Part shown: positions 16,069 through 24,207 of the stretch, piece by piece | How the letters are laid out: each line of letters begins with the position of its first letter | Numbering within the stretch: position 1 is the first letter of the stretch | Assembly (NCBI GenBank): GCA_034433795.1 | Contig: DAOUAE010000029.1 | Span: 62,001-126,000, forward strand | DNA from: DAOUAE01 sp034433795 | GTDB taxonomy: Bacteria > Chloroflexota > UBA6077 > FW602-bin22 > DAOUAE01 | Length of the DNA: 64,000 nt | Reading direction: 5' to 3' | The notes under the pieces: model-generated | Database searches by the model: none | What the model was told of the DNA's origin: nothing | What the model saw: only the letters and a program-made list of their open reading frames with translations | Position numbers and translations under genes: made by a program

Positions 16069-16772
16069 GGCCGGCCCTCCACCAGCGGTCGGAAGCGGTA
16101 GCCTTCGTGGATAACGGTCTCGATGTAGCGGGGGCGGTCGGCATCGTCGCCCAGCGCCCGCCGGATCTCGGCGATCCGTGTGTCCACCACCCGCGTGGCC
16201 ACCGGCGCCTCCCAGCCCCAGACGGCGTCGAGCAGTCGGTCCCGGCGCAGGACCTCGCCGTGATGCAGCATCAGGTACTCCAGCAGGGCCAGCGCCCGGC
16301 TGGTCAGGAGGATCTCGCGGCCGTCGAGAAAGACCCGGCGGGCCGACCGGTCGAGGAGGAGCGGTCCGGCCACCAGCCGGCGGGCGGTGGCCAGCGGCTG
16401 AACGCCTGGCCGGGCCCGTCGCAGCACCGCTCGTATGCGGGCGACGATTTCTAACGGCGCGAACGGCTTGCTGACGTAGTCGTCGGCTCCCTCCTCCAGA
16501 CTCAGCACCCGCTCGGCGGGGGCGTCGAGCCGGGTGAGCATGATGATGGGGGTCCAGTCGCCCGCCGCTCGCAGGCGGCGGCAGACCTCGCGTCCATTGA
16601 GGTCGGGCAGGAGGACATCGAGCAGGACGATGTCCGGGCGGAGAGTGCGGACCAGCCCGAGGGCGGTCTGGCCGTCGGCGGCCAGGGTCACCCGAAAGCC
16701 GCTGCGCTCCAGAAAGGCCCCCAGTTCGGTGGTGATGGCCGGGTCGTCGTCCACCAGCAGGACGCTGACCAT
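16065..16772 (-). CDS. OmpR/PhoB-family response regulator
   Basis: This 235-residue protein has an N-terminal receiver domain (VLLVDDDPAITTELGAFL; phosphoacceptor Asp 52 in IVLLDVLLPDLNG; conserved Lys in DDYVSKPFAPLE). A C-terminal winged helix follows, with the typical LTSRALALLEYLMLHHGEVL and AVWGWEAPVATRVVDTRIAE. It is therefore a DNA-binding regulator paired with the kinase downstream. It stands 12 bases after the slipin stop. Linkage to nfeD and slipin suggests the system may respond to membrane state, which is inference only. Confidence 0.93.
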   Translation of the reverse strand: MVSVLLVDDDPAITTELGAFLERSGFRVTLAADGQTALGLVRTLRPDIVLLDVLLPDLNGREVCRRLRAAGDWTPIIMLTRLDAPAERVLSLEEGADDYVSKPFAPLEIVARIRAVLRRARPGVQPLATARRLVAGPLLLDRSARRVFLDGREILLTSRALALLEYLMLHHGEVLRRDRLLDAVWGWEAPVATRVVDTRIAEIRRALGDDADRPRYIETVIHEGYRFRPLVEGRP

Positions 16773-16784
16773 CGGTTGGCTGGT

Positions 16785-17585
16785 TCAGTCGGGAGTGCTC
16801 CGCGCCGCCTCGGCCCCGATCCGCCGGTCGGTGGTGAGGAAGGGGCGGATGAGTTCGATGGGCACCGGGAAGATGATCGTCGAGTTCTTCTCGGCGGCGA
16901 TCTCTGTCAGGGTCTGCAGATAGCGCAGTTGCAGGGCGGCCGGCTCGCTGGCGATCACCCGGGCGGCGTTGGCCAGTGTCTGGGCCGCCTGGTACTCGCC
17001 CTCGGCGTGGATGATCTTGGCCCGCTTTTCGCGCTCGGCCTCGGCCTGGCGGGCCATCGCCCGGATCATCGTGTCGGGCAGCTCCACATCCTTGACCTCA
17101 ACCACGCTGACCTTGATGCCCCAGGGGGCGGTCTGCTCGTCGATGATCTGCTGCAGCCGCTGGTTGATCTGCTCGCGCTGGGCCAGCAGTTCGTCCAGCT
17201 CCGACTGCCCGAGCACGCTGCGCAGTGTGGTCTGGGCGATCTGGAAGGTGGCCCGGACGTAGTCGGCCACCCGCACCACCGCTGCGGCCGGGTCGAGCAC
17301 CCGGAAGTAGACGACCGCGCTCACCCGGATGCTCACGTTATCGCGGGTGATGACCTCCTGCGGCGGGATCTCCATCGTCACCACCCGCAGGTCGATCTTC
17401 ACCATCCGGTCGATAAAGGGGATGATGAAGAAGAGCCCCGGTCCCCTCGCCCCCACTAGGCGTCCCAGACGGAAGATAACGCCGCGCTCGTACTCCTGGA
17501 CCACCTTGACTGCCGAGCCGACGATCGGCAGGATGATCACCAGGAGGATCACCACCAGCCAGAAGAGCGTCGAAAACGCCGGCAT
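16785..17585 (-). CDS. Slipin (SPFH/stomatin-family membrane protein)
   Basis: The 266-residue protein has one N-terminal membrane helix (residues 5-25) and an SPFH domain: VKVVQEYERGVIFRLGRLVG, GLFFIIPFIDRMVKIDLRV, ITRDNVSIRVSAVVYFRVLD, then the coiled-coil stretch RQAEAEREKRAKIIHAEGEYQAA. Slipins scaffold membrane microdomains and are often cleaved by a partner NfeD protease. ATG 17585 shares one base with the nfeD stop (TGATG) and has GGAGG 5 bases before it; a GTG one codon upstream is possible. The nfeD-slipin pair is a conserved operon in bacteria and archaea. Confidence 0.93.
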   Translation of the reverse strand: MPAFSTLFWLVVILLVIILPIVGSAVKVVQEYERGVIFRLGRLVGARGPGLFFIIPFIDRMVKIDLRVVTMEIPPQEVITRDNVSIRVSAVVYFRVLDPAAAVVRVADYVRATFQIAQTTLRSVLGQSELDELLAQREQINQRLQQIIDEQTAPWGIKVSVVEVKDVELPDTMIRAMARQAEAEREKRAKIIHAEGEYQAAQTLANAARVIASEPAALQLRYLQTLTEIAAEKNSTIIFPVPIELIRPFLTTDRRIGAEAARSTPD

Positions 17586-18985
17586 CACGCCTCCTTCTCG
17601 GCCTCGGCCTCTTTCTCTCCGGCCTCGGCGGCCTTCTTGATCAGCGGTGGACCTGGCAGCGGCCGGACCACCAGGCGCAGGCCCTCGACCGCCACAACCT
17701 CGACCGGCTGGCCGCGGCGGATCGGGCCATCGGCCGCGGTGGCCGACCAGAGTTCGCCCTGGAGATGGACCATTCCCTCGGGCGCGAGATCCGAGGTGGC
17801 CATCCCCACCGCCCCGATCAGGGCTTCACGGCCGGTCGTCACCGGGCGACGCTGGGCCCGGGCCGCCGCCCCGATGATCAGCGTGAAGAAGAGGGTGGTG
17901 AGGGCGGTGACCGCCACCACCAGGGCCGGCGAGATGGTGAACAGCGGCCCGGCCCCGCTGGTCAGGAGCAGCGAGCCCAGCAGGAAGGCGATGGTCCCGA
18001 CCGCTGTCAGGCCCCCGAGGCCGGGGGTGATGAGGACGTCCGCCAGGAAGAGCCCGAAGGCCAGAAGTATCAGGGCCAGGCCGGCGTAATTGACCGGCAG
18101 CGTCCCCAGGGCGTAAAAGCCCAGGACCAGAGCGATGGCCCCGACCACACCCGGCACCCAGGTGCCAGGGTTGGCCAGTTCGTAGAGGAGCCCGTAGAAC
18201 CCGAGGATGAGGAGAATATAGGCGATGTTGGGGTTGCTGAGCGCGTGCAGGAGGTCTTCGACCCAGGTCATCGGCAGCCGCTCGACCCGGGCCGTGGCCG
18301 TCCGCAGCGTCACCACCCGTCCGTCGGCCAGCATCACCGACCGGCCGTCGAGGGCGCGCAGGAGGGCTGGCAGGTCCTCGGCCACCAGATCGATGACGCC
18401 CAGCTGCAGGGCCTCCCGCTCGGTGACGTTGGCGCTCTCCCGGACCGCCTTCTCCACCCACTCGACGTTCCGGCCCCGGCGGGCTGCTACCCCCCGGACC
18501 AGGGCCACCGCGTCGTTGACGACCTTCTCGGTCATGGTCGGATCGGGCTTGGGCTGGTCCTGCCCGCCGGGCAGGGGGCCACCGATGGTCACCGGATGGG
18601 CTGAGCCGATATTGGTGCTGGGGGCCATGGCCGCAACGTGGGCGGCCACGGTGATGAACATGCCGGCCGAGGCCGCCCGCGCTCCCTGGGGAGAGACGTA
18701 AACCACGACCGGCACGTGGGCGTTGATAATGGTCTGCATGATCTCGCGCATCGAGGTGTCAAGGCCGCCGGGTGTATCCAGTTCGATGATCACAGCTGTG
18801 GCCCCCAGGCGCTCGGCCTCGCTGATTCCCCGCGCCAGGTACCCGGCCATCGCCGGGTTGATGACGCCCCGCGCCGTCAGCACCACCACGACCGGCCCGG
18901 TCTGGGCCTGACCGCTGTTCAGCAGGGCCAGTCCCAGGAGCAGGCCGAGGACGAGGCCGACCAGCCGCTGGCGCACGGTTCTCAC
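17585..18985 (-). CDS. NfeD-family membrane-bound serine protease (long form)
   Basis: This is the long 466-residue form. A signal helix (residues 8-27) precedes a ClpP-class serine protease domain with GGLDTSMREIMQTI and catalytic Ser106 in GARAASAGMFIT; Lys154 in TMTEKVVNDAV is the likely general base. Four membrane helices (about 240-360) and a C-terminal OB-fold NfeD domain follow (MATSDLAPEGMVHLQGELWSA). Such proteases cut the C-terminal tail of the partner stomatin. GTG 18985 directly abuts the hisS stop and has GGAGGG upstream. The charged tail ending EKEAEAEKEA is unusual and may contact the slipin coiled coil. Confidence 0.93.
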   Translation of the reverse strand: MRTVRQRLVGLVLGLLLGLALLNSGQAQTGPVVVVLTARGVINPAMAGYLARGISEAERLGATAVIIELDTPGGLDTSMREIMQTIINAHVPVVVYVSPQGARAASAGMFITVAAHVAAMAPSTNIGSAHPVTIGGPLPGGQDQPKPDPTMTEKVVNDAVALVRGVAARRGRNVEWVEKAVRESANVTEREALQLGVIDLVAEDLPALLRALDGRSVMLADGRVVTLRTATARVERLPMTWVEDLLHALSNPNIAYILLILGFYGLLYELANPGTWVPGVVGAIALVLGFYALGTLPVNYAGLALILLAFGLFLADVLITPGLGGLTAVGTIAFLLGSLLLTSGAGPLFTISPALVVAVTALTTLFFTLIIGAAARAQRRPVTTGREALIGAVGMATSDLAPEGMVHLQGELWSATAADGPIRRGQPVEVVAVEGLRLVVRPLPGPPLIKKAAEAGEKEAEAEKEA

Positions 18986-20344
18986 CTACCCTCCGGGAGC
19001 GCGGGCGGGCAGCGCGGTGGCCACCGCCGTCCGCGGAACCTCGGTCTGGGCGCCGGTGGCCATATCCCGAACAATAACCACCTGCCGCGCCATTTCGTCG
19101 GGGCCGAGAATAAGAACGTAGGGCACGCCCAGCCGGTGGGCGTAGCGCAGCTGGGCCCGCAGGGTGTCCTCGCCCAGGTAGACCGAGACCCGCCGGCCGG
19201 CCGCCCGCAGTTCGTTGGCCAGCCGGATCGACTCCGGCGCCAGGTCGCTGTTGAAGACCGTCACCAGCGCCTCGACCAGCGTCGGCCGCAGGTCCGGCGG
19301 CCGCAGCCCCAGTTCCTCGATGACGTCGCAGACGCGGTCCAGTCCGATGGAGAGACCGGTCGCCGGGTAGTCGCGGCCACTGAAGAGGCCGATCAGACGG
19401 TCGTAGCGGCCGCCGCCGGCGATCGAGCCGATGCGGGGCTCTTCGACCACCGCCTCGAAGATGGGCCCGGTGTAGTACTCCAGCCCCCGGACCATCGAGA
19501 GGTCCAGGCGGTAGAACTGCGGCGAAACCCCGCTCATCGCCAGGGCGTCGAGCAGGGCCTCCAGTTCGGCGATGCCCTCCAGCCCGACCGCACTGGCCTG
19601 CAGGCGCTCGCGCAGGGTGGTCAGAATGTCGCGGCTCGGCCCGGTGAGGGTGAAGAACTCGAAGAGCCGGTCGATGAGGTCTGGAGCCAGACCGCGCTCG
19701 GCCAGCTCGGCTCGCACGCCCTCCGGCCCGATCTTGTCGAGCTTGTCCACACTGCGGTAGACCTGGGCGCTGGTCTGGGGGTCGAGACCCAGAACCTCGG
19801 CCAGCCCGGCCAGAACCTTGCGGTGGTTCAGCCGGACGGTGAAGTGCTTGAAGCCCAGGGTCTGGAAGGCGACGCAGGCGACCGTTACCACCTCGGCGTC
19901 GGCCAGCATGCTGGCCGAGCCGACGATGTCCACATCGCACTGGACGAACTCGCGGTAGCGGCCGCGCTGGGGACGTTCGGCCCGCCAGCAGGGGGCGATC
20001 TGATAGCGTTTGAACGGCTTGGGGAGGTCGGGGTACTGGGCGACCACCCGCGCCAGCGGCACGGTGAGGTCGTAGCGGAGCCCGACCCGGCGCCCACCCC
20101 GGTCCTCGAAGGTGTAGATGAGTCTGTCGGCCTCCTCGCCGTATTTGCCCTCGAGGGTCTCGGCGTACTCGACGGCCGGCGTCTGCAGGGGGTCGAAGCC
20201 GAACCGTTCGAAGACCGCCCGCAGGGTATCGGCCACGTAGTGCCGCAGGATCATCGCCGGCGGGCGGTGATCACGCATCCCGCGCACGGTCTGAGGAACG
20301 ATCCGTGTCCGTGGCTGAACGGTCAGCGGCTCTTCAGCGGTCAC
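18986..20344 (-). CDS. hisS: Histidine--tRNA ligase
   Basis: The 452-residue class II synthetase charges tRNA-His in the cytosol. It shows VQPRTRIVPQTVRGMRD at the start, TPAVEYAETLEGKYGE near motif 1, motif 2 as FKRYQIAPCWRAERPQRGRYREF, the HisA-type motif ARGLEYYTG seen here as VRGLEYYTGPIFEAV, and motif 3 GGGRYDRLIGLFSGR, then a C-terminal anticodon-binding domain (VYLGEDTLRAQLRYAHRLGV). GTG 20344 is chosen over an upstream start because GGGAG stands 7 bases before it and the length then fits the family. It is the first gene of a five-gene operon with nfeD, slipin and a two-component system. Confidence 0.93.
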   Translation of the reverse strand: MTAEEPLTVQPRTRIVPQTVRGMRDHRPPAMILRHYVADTLRAVFERFGFDPLQTPAVEYAETLEGKYGEEADRLIYTFEDRGGRRVGLRYDLTVPLARVVAQYPDLPKPFKRYQIAPCWRAERPQRGRYREFVQCDVDIVGSASMLADAEVVTVACVAFQTLGFKHFTVRLNHRKVLAGLAEVLGLDPQTSAQVYRSVDKLDKIGPEGVRAELAERGLAPDLIDRLFEFFTLTGPSRDILTTLRERLQASAVGLEGIAELEALLDALAMSGVSPQFYRLDLSMVRGLEYYTGPIFEAVVEEPRIGSIAGGGRYDRLIGLFSGRDYPATGLSIGLDRVCDVIEELGLRPPDLRPTLVEALVTVFNSDLAPESIRLANELRAAGRRVSVYLGEDTLRAQLRYAHRLGVPYVLILGPDEMARQVVIVRDMATGAQTEVPRTAVATALPARAPGG

Positions 20345-20383
20345 CTCGGTGCTCCCGACAAGTTGCGAGGCTCTCTGAGGCTG

Positions 20384-20389
20384 ATTATA
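20384..20389 (-). promoter_or_regulatory. -10 box of the hisS operon
   Basis: A perfect TATAAT on the minus strand lies 40 bases before GTG 20344. The -35 region (CTGCGG at 17 bases) is poor. No T-box leader precedes hisS. Confidence 0.45.
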
Positions 20390-20500
20390 ACACCGGGGTG
20401 CCCGCCCCGCAGATCCGGGCCTTCCGGCTGGCACAGACCCTGCATCCGGGAGAAGGCCGCGCGCTCACGCGGTCAAGATTGGGCACAGACGGAGGCGGCC

Positions 20501-20743
20501 ATGCCGATGCGGACGATCGAGACGATCGAGCGCATGCTCGATGACCTGTACCGAACCCGCGAACGCCTCTCGAAAGAGGAGATCTTCAAGCGCGCCGAGG
20601 CCGAGCCCATCCCGCCCGACTGGATGTACTACTTCCGTCACCTTCCGGAGGGCATGTACACCCGCAAAGAGCTGGTCGAGACCATCAACCGCATGATCAA
20701 AGAGCGCGGGCGCGAGCAGGCTCTCGGTCTCATCCCGCGCTGA
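20501..20743 (+). CDS. Small acidic/basic helical protein, unknown
   Basis: An 80-residue soluble protein, MPMRTIETIERMLDDLYRTR at the start, with the central segment PIPPDWMYYFRHLPEGMYTR and the helix KELVETINRMIKERGREQAL. It has no Cys and no membrane segment; it looks like a compact helical domain. GGAGG stands 5 bases before ATG 20501 and a good terminator follows 8 bases after the stop, so the gene is well supported although I do not recognise the family. The upstream region is shared with the divergent hisS operon. Function unknown. Confidence 0.75.
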   Translation: MPMRTIETIERMLDDLYRTRERLSKEEIFKRAEAEPIPPDWMYYFRHLPEGMYTRKELVETINRMIKERGREQALGLIPR

Positions 20744-20750
20744 GGCGTCC

Positions 20751-20791
20751 GCGCCACCCCTGGCGGTGGGCTGGGGGTGGCGCGCTTTTTT
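20751..20791 (+). terminator. Intrinsic terminator after the 80-residue gene
   Basis: GCGCCACCCC (20751-20760) pairs with GGGGTGGCGC (20774-20783), followed by T6 at 20786-20791. Confidence 0.85.
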
Positions 20792-20801
20792 CCGCGCCGG
20801 C

Positions 20802-20832
20802 TTGACCGGCGCCGCCCCTTCGGGTGTATACT
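20802..20832 (+). promoter_or_regulatory. Promoter of the 20859-24786 cluster
   Basis: TTGACC (20802-20807) and TATACT (20827-20832) are 19 bases apart, directly after the preceding terminator and 26 bases before GTG 20859. Confidence 0.5.
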
Positions 20833-20858
20833 CCAGAAGACCGCTCCCCGGAGGGGCT

Positions 20859-21908
20859 GTGCAGCGACACACCTGCCTCACCATCGTCGACGACCGGTTC
20901 TTCCTTAACGGCCGGCCCACCTACCCGGGCCGCTGGTACGATGACTGGCCCATCGAGGGGCTCCTCTTCAACGCCCGCATGGTCAACGCCCTCTTCGACG
21001 ACCTCAACCCCGACACCCGCGACCGCTGGGCCTATCCGGACACCGGCGTCTGGGACCCGGAGCGAAACGTGGCCGAGTTTCTGGCCATGCTCCCCGAGTA
21101 CCGCCGGCACGGTCTCCTGGCCGTCACCCTGAACCTCCAGGGAGGCTCCCCCGAGGGCTACTGTCGCCTGCAGCCCTGGATCAACACCGCCTTCACCGCC
21201 ACCGGTCAGTGGCGGCCGGCCTACCAGGACCGCCTCCGACGTATCCTGGACCGGCTGGACGAGCTGGGAATGGTGGCCATCGTCGGCCTCTTCTACTTCG
21301 CCCAGGACGAGCGTCTGCTCGACGAGCGCGCCGTCCGCACGGCCGTGGAGAACGCCGTCGGCTGGCTGCTCGATCAGGGCTACACCAACGTCATTGTCGA
21401 AATCAATAACGAGTGCGATGTTCCGCGCTACGAGCATGAGATCCTGCAGCCCCACCGGGTGCACGAACTGATTCTCCAGGCCAGGAGTCTGACCGCGCAG
21501 GGGCGGCGTCTGCCGGTCGGCACCAGTTACCGGGGTGGGAGCCTCCCCGGCGAGCGGGTGGTCGCCGTCTCCGACCTCATCCTGCTGCACGGCAACGGCG
21601 TCCACGACCCGGCCGGCATCACGCTGATGGTCGCCCGGACGCGGGCGCTGCCCACCTACCGCCCCATGCCCATCGTCTTTAACGAGGACGACCACTTCGA
21701 CTTCGATAAGCCGCGGAACAACCTGCTGGCGGCGGTCGCCAGTCACGCCTCCTGGGGCTACTACGACCCCGGACCGGGGGCTGGCGGCCGCTGGTGCCGC
21801 TCGGACTATGTCGAGGGCCTCCAGAACGTGCCGGTCAACTGGCGGATCAACACGCCCCGCAAACAGGGGTTCTTCTCTTTAGTCCACCGGCTCACCGGTG
21901 GCGGCTGA
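20859..21908 (+). CDS. Glycoside-hydrolase-like TIM-barrel protein (clan A-type), unassigned
   Basis: The 349-residue protein begins after GGAGG with GTG 20859 (VQRHTCLTIVDDRFFLNGRP). It shows glycosidase-like landmarks: FFLNGRPTYPGRW, LLAVTLNLQGGSPEGY, MVAIVGLFYFAQDE, then NVIVEINNECDV, where NE would be the acid/base of a GH-A clan barrel, and MPIVFNEDDHFDF, where the late Glu would be the nucleophile. No signal peptide is visible, so it is probably cytosolic. I cannot assign a GH family. It heads a five-gene cluster with a cyclase, an SDR, an IMPase-like enzyme and a Nudix hydrolase. The family resemblance is inferred from these motifs only. Confidence 0.65.
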   Translation: MQRHTCLTIVDDRFFLNGRPTYPGRWYDDWPIEGLLFNARMVNALFDDLNPDTRDRWAYPDTGVWDPERNVAEFLAMLPEYRRHGLLAVTLNLQGGSPEGYCRLQPWINTAFTATGQWRPAYQDRLRRILDRLDELGMVAIVGLFYFAQDERLLDERAVRTAVENAVGWLLDQGYTNVIVEINNECDVPRYEHEILQPHRVHELILQARSLTAQGRRLPVGTSYRGGSLPGERVVAVSDLILLHGNGVHDPAGITLMVARTRALPTYRPMPIVFNEDDHFDFDKPRNNLLAAVASHASWGYYDPGPGAGGRWCRSDYVEGLQNVPVNWRINTPRKQGFFSLVHRLTGGG

Positions 21909-21928
21909 TGACCAGTGCGGAGAAGACG

Positions 21929-22573
21929 ATGCCCCGGATCGTGGACCTGAGCCTGCCCATCCGACCCGACGATCCCCGTGGCACGGTCCGGTTCGTGCCC
22001 TACCGGACGCTGGCCGAGCACGGGGCGATGATCACGCTCGTCACCTTCGATACCCATCTGGGAACCCACCTGGATGCACCCTGTCACCAGCTGGCCGGGG
22101 CCCCCACCCTTGACCAGGTCGACCTGGCCCGCTGTCTGGGGCCGGCCGAGGTCCTCGACCTGCGGTCCAAGCGCCCCCCGGACCCGCTGATCACCCCGAC
22201 CGACCTGGCCCCCTGGGCCGACCGGATCCGAGCCGGTGGCCGCGTCCTGCTCCGCACCGCCTGGAACGACCGCTTCGGCCAGCCTGGCTGGGACCGCGAC
22301 TACCCGGCTCTGACCGTCGAGGCCGCCCGCTGGCTGGCCGAGCGCGGTGTGGTCCTGGTGGGGATCGATACGCCTTCGGTCGCCCCCGTGTACCTCTCGC
22401 GCCAGGTGACCAACGCCGTCCACGAACCGCTCCTGCGGGCCGGGGTGGTTCTGGTCGAGAACCTGACCAACCTGGGCGCCCTCACCCGCCCGTCGGTCTT
22501 CTTTATCGCCCTGCCGCTCAATCTGGTGGGGCTGGACGGTTGTCCGGTCCGGGCGGTGGCGGTAGAGGACTGA
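21929..22573 (+). CDS. Cyclase/kynurenine formamidase-like metal hydrolase
   Basis: The 214-residue protein (MPRIVDLSLPIRPDDPRGTV) carries the metal-binding motif FDTHLGTHLDAPCH of the cyclase family (PF04199), which hydrolyses N-formylkynurenine, isatin or related amides and lactones with a divalent metal. A later GIDTPSVAP and the C-terminal VENLTNLGAL are also typical. ATG 21929 has GGAG 6 bases upstream; an in-frame ATG at 21908 that overlaps the previous stop is the alternative. Its place between a glycosidase-like gene and an SDR does not support tryptophan catabolism, so the substrate is open. Confidence 0.85.
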   Translation: MPRIVDLSLPIRPDDPRGTVRFVPYRTLAEHGAMITLVTFDTHLGTHLDAPCHQLAGAPTLDQVDLARCLGPAEVLDLRSKRPPDPLITPTDLAPWADRIRAGGRVLLRTAWNDRFGQPGWDRDYPALTVEAARWLAERGVVLVGIDTPSVAPVYLSRQVTNAVHEPLLRAGVVLVENLTNLGALTRPSVFFIALPLNLVGLDGCPVRAVAVED

Positions 22574-22594
22574 GCCGCCGGCGAGGGAGGACCG

Positions 22595-23362
22595 ATGGAT
22601 CTGACCGGTCATGTCACGCTCATCACCGGCGCCGGGAGCGGTATCGGGGCGGCCACCGCTCGCCGGCTGGCTCGGAGCGGGGCGGCGGTCTCCCTGGTCG
22701 GCCGGACGCGCGAGCCGCTGGAGCGGCTGGCCGCGGAGATCACGGCCCAGGGTGGGCGGGCCCTGGCCATGGTGGCCGATGTGGCCCAGCCCGACCAGGT
22801 GGCCACGGCGGTCGAGCAGACGGTGGCGGCTTTCGGCTGGCTGGACAGTCTGGTGGCCAACGCCGCCATTCAGCTGCACGGTCAGGATGTTCCGGTCCAC
22901 GATCTGCCGGAGGAGGTCTGGGAGCGTACCCAGGCCGTCAACCTGCGGGGGGTCTACCTGACCTGCAAGTACGGTCTGCGGCAGTTGCTGCGTCAGGGCC
23001 AGGGCGGGGCCATCGTCATCGTCAGTTCGGTCACCGCCCTGGCGGCGGTGGCGCCGCACAACCCGGCCTACACGGCCAGCAAGGGGGCGCTGGTGGCCTT
23101 CGGCCGGGCCATCGCCGTCCAGTACGCTCCCCACGGCATTCGCTGTAATATCGTCTGTCCCGGGGCGCTGGAGGCTCCCCCCGACCGGGAGCTGCTGGCC
23201 GACCCGGTCGCGCGGGCCGAGCGGTTGCGGCCGCGGATTCCGCTGGGCCGTCTGGGCCGCTTCGAGGAGATCGCCCCCTTCATCGCCCTGCTGGTCTCGC
23301 CGGAGGCCAGCTACGCCACCGGGGCGGTCTTCGTCATCGACGGCGGCCTGACCGCCTGGTGA
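22595..23362 (+). CDS. Short-chain dehydrogenase/reductase (SDR)
   Basis: A 255-residue classical SDR: cofactor loop TGAGSGIGAATARRL near residue 12, NAAIQLHG near 90, catalytic Ser in VIVSSVTALAAV, catalytic YTASK with Tyr near residue 160, and a C-terminus ending VFVIDGGLTAW. An Arg in GRTREPLERL after the second strand suggests NADP(H) use. It oxidises or reduces a sugar or alcohol in the cytosol. GGGAGG lies before the ATG, and its stop overlaps the GTG of the next gene by four bases, showing tight coupling. Substrate unknown. Confidence 0.92.
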   Translation: MDLTGHVTLITGAGSGIGAATARRLARSGAAVSLVGRTREPLERLAAEITAQGGRALAMVADVAQPDQVATAVEQTVAAFGWLDSLVANAAIQLHGQDVPVHDLPEEVWERTQAVNLRGVYLTCKYGLRQLLRQGQGGAIVIVSSVTALAAVAPHNPAYTASKGALVAFGRAIAVQYAPHGIRCNIVCPGALEAPPDRELLADPVARAERLRPRIPLGRLGRFEEIAPFIALLVSPEASYATGAVFVIDGGLTAW

Positions 23363-24204
23363 GTGGGATGCCGAGGATGGTTGGCGATGCGCTGCCGGTG
23401 AGCGACCGTCCCCTGCGCGCGGTCTACGCTGTGGCCCTGGCCGCCGCCCGGGCCGGGGCCCAGGTGGTCCGGCAGGGCCTGGGCCGGGTCGGGCGGCCCC
23501 GCGAGAAAGAGGCTCACCACCTGGTGACCGAGTGGGACCAGCGGTCGGAGGCCGCGATCGTGGGGGTCATTCGCCAGCACTATCCAGACGATGCCATCCT
23601 GGCGGAAGAGGGCACGCGCGGCGGTCCCGACCAGGCTCACCGCTGGATCGTTGATCCGCTGGACGGCACCACCAACTTCAGCCACGGCTATCCGGTTTTC
23701 TGTGTCGCCGTGGCCTACGAGGAGCGTGGCCGTCTGCTGGTGAGCGCCGTGGTCAACCCGGTCCTGCGCGAGACGTTCTCGGCCATCGCCGGCAGGGGAG
23801 CCTGGCTCAACGGCCGCCGGCTGCGGGTCTCGACGGTCGCCAGCCTGGCCGGGGCGCTGGTGGCCACCGGCTTCCCCTACGAGGAGGAGTGGCTGGCCCT
23901 GGCCCTGCGCCAGTGGGAGCTGGTCTCCTACCGGGCCCAGGGGGTGCGGCGCGACGGCGCGGCTGCCCTCGACCTCTGCTATGTGGCCGCCGGCCGCTTC
24001 GACGCCTACTGGCAGGTCTACCTCTCGCCCTGGGATATGGCGGCCAGCGTCCTCATCGTCCGTGAGGCGGGTGGCCAGGTGACCGATCTCCAGGGGGGAT
24101 CATTCTCGCTCGAGCGGCGTGAGGTTCTGGCCACCAACGGCCTTCTCCACCCCGAGATGGTGGCGGTGCTGCGGGCTGCCAGCACGCCGGTGGGGCGGGG
24201 CTGA
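23359..24204 (+). CDS. Inositol-monophosphatase-family phosphatase
   Basis: The 281-residue protein has the metal-binding elements of the IMPase family: TEWDQRSE near residue 52, LAEEGTRGG near 77, WIVDPLDGTTNFSHGYPVFC near 95 and LSPWDMAASVLIVREAGG near 222. It should dephosphorylate a sugar or inositol phosphate with magnesium. The GTG start at 23359 overlaps the SDR stop; a GTG or ATG a few codons later (MPRMVGDALPV) could also be used. The Nudix gene follows by three bases. The family includes inositol, histidinol, fructose-1,6- and 3'-nucleotide phosphatases, so the substrate is uncertain. Confidence 0.9.
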   Translation: MSGMPRMVGDALPVSDRPLRAVYAVALAAARAGAQVVRQGLGRVGRPREKEAHHLVTEWDQRSEAAIVGVIRQHYPDDAILAEEGTRGGPDQAHRWIVDPLDGTTNFSHGYPVFCVAVAYEERGRLLVSAVVNPVLRETFSAIAGRGAWLNGRRLRVSTVASLAGALVATGFPYEEEWLALALRQWELVSYRAQGVRRDGAAALDLCYVAAGRFDAYWQVYLSPWDMAASVLIVREAGGQVTDLQGGSFSLERREVLATNGLLHPEMVAVLRAASTPVGRG

Positions 24205-24207
24205 GGC

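Noticed and set aside
18638..20743. Open frame of 701 codons on the plus strand over hisS and nfeD
   Set aside because: It is antisense to clear genes; only its last 80 codons (from 20501) form a real gene with its own ribosome site.
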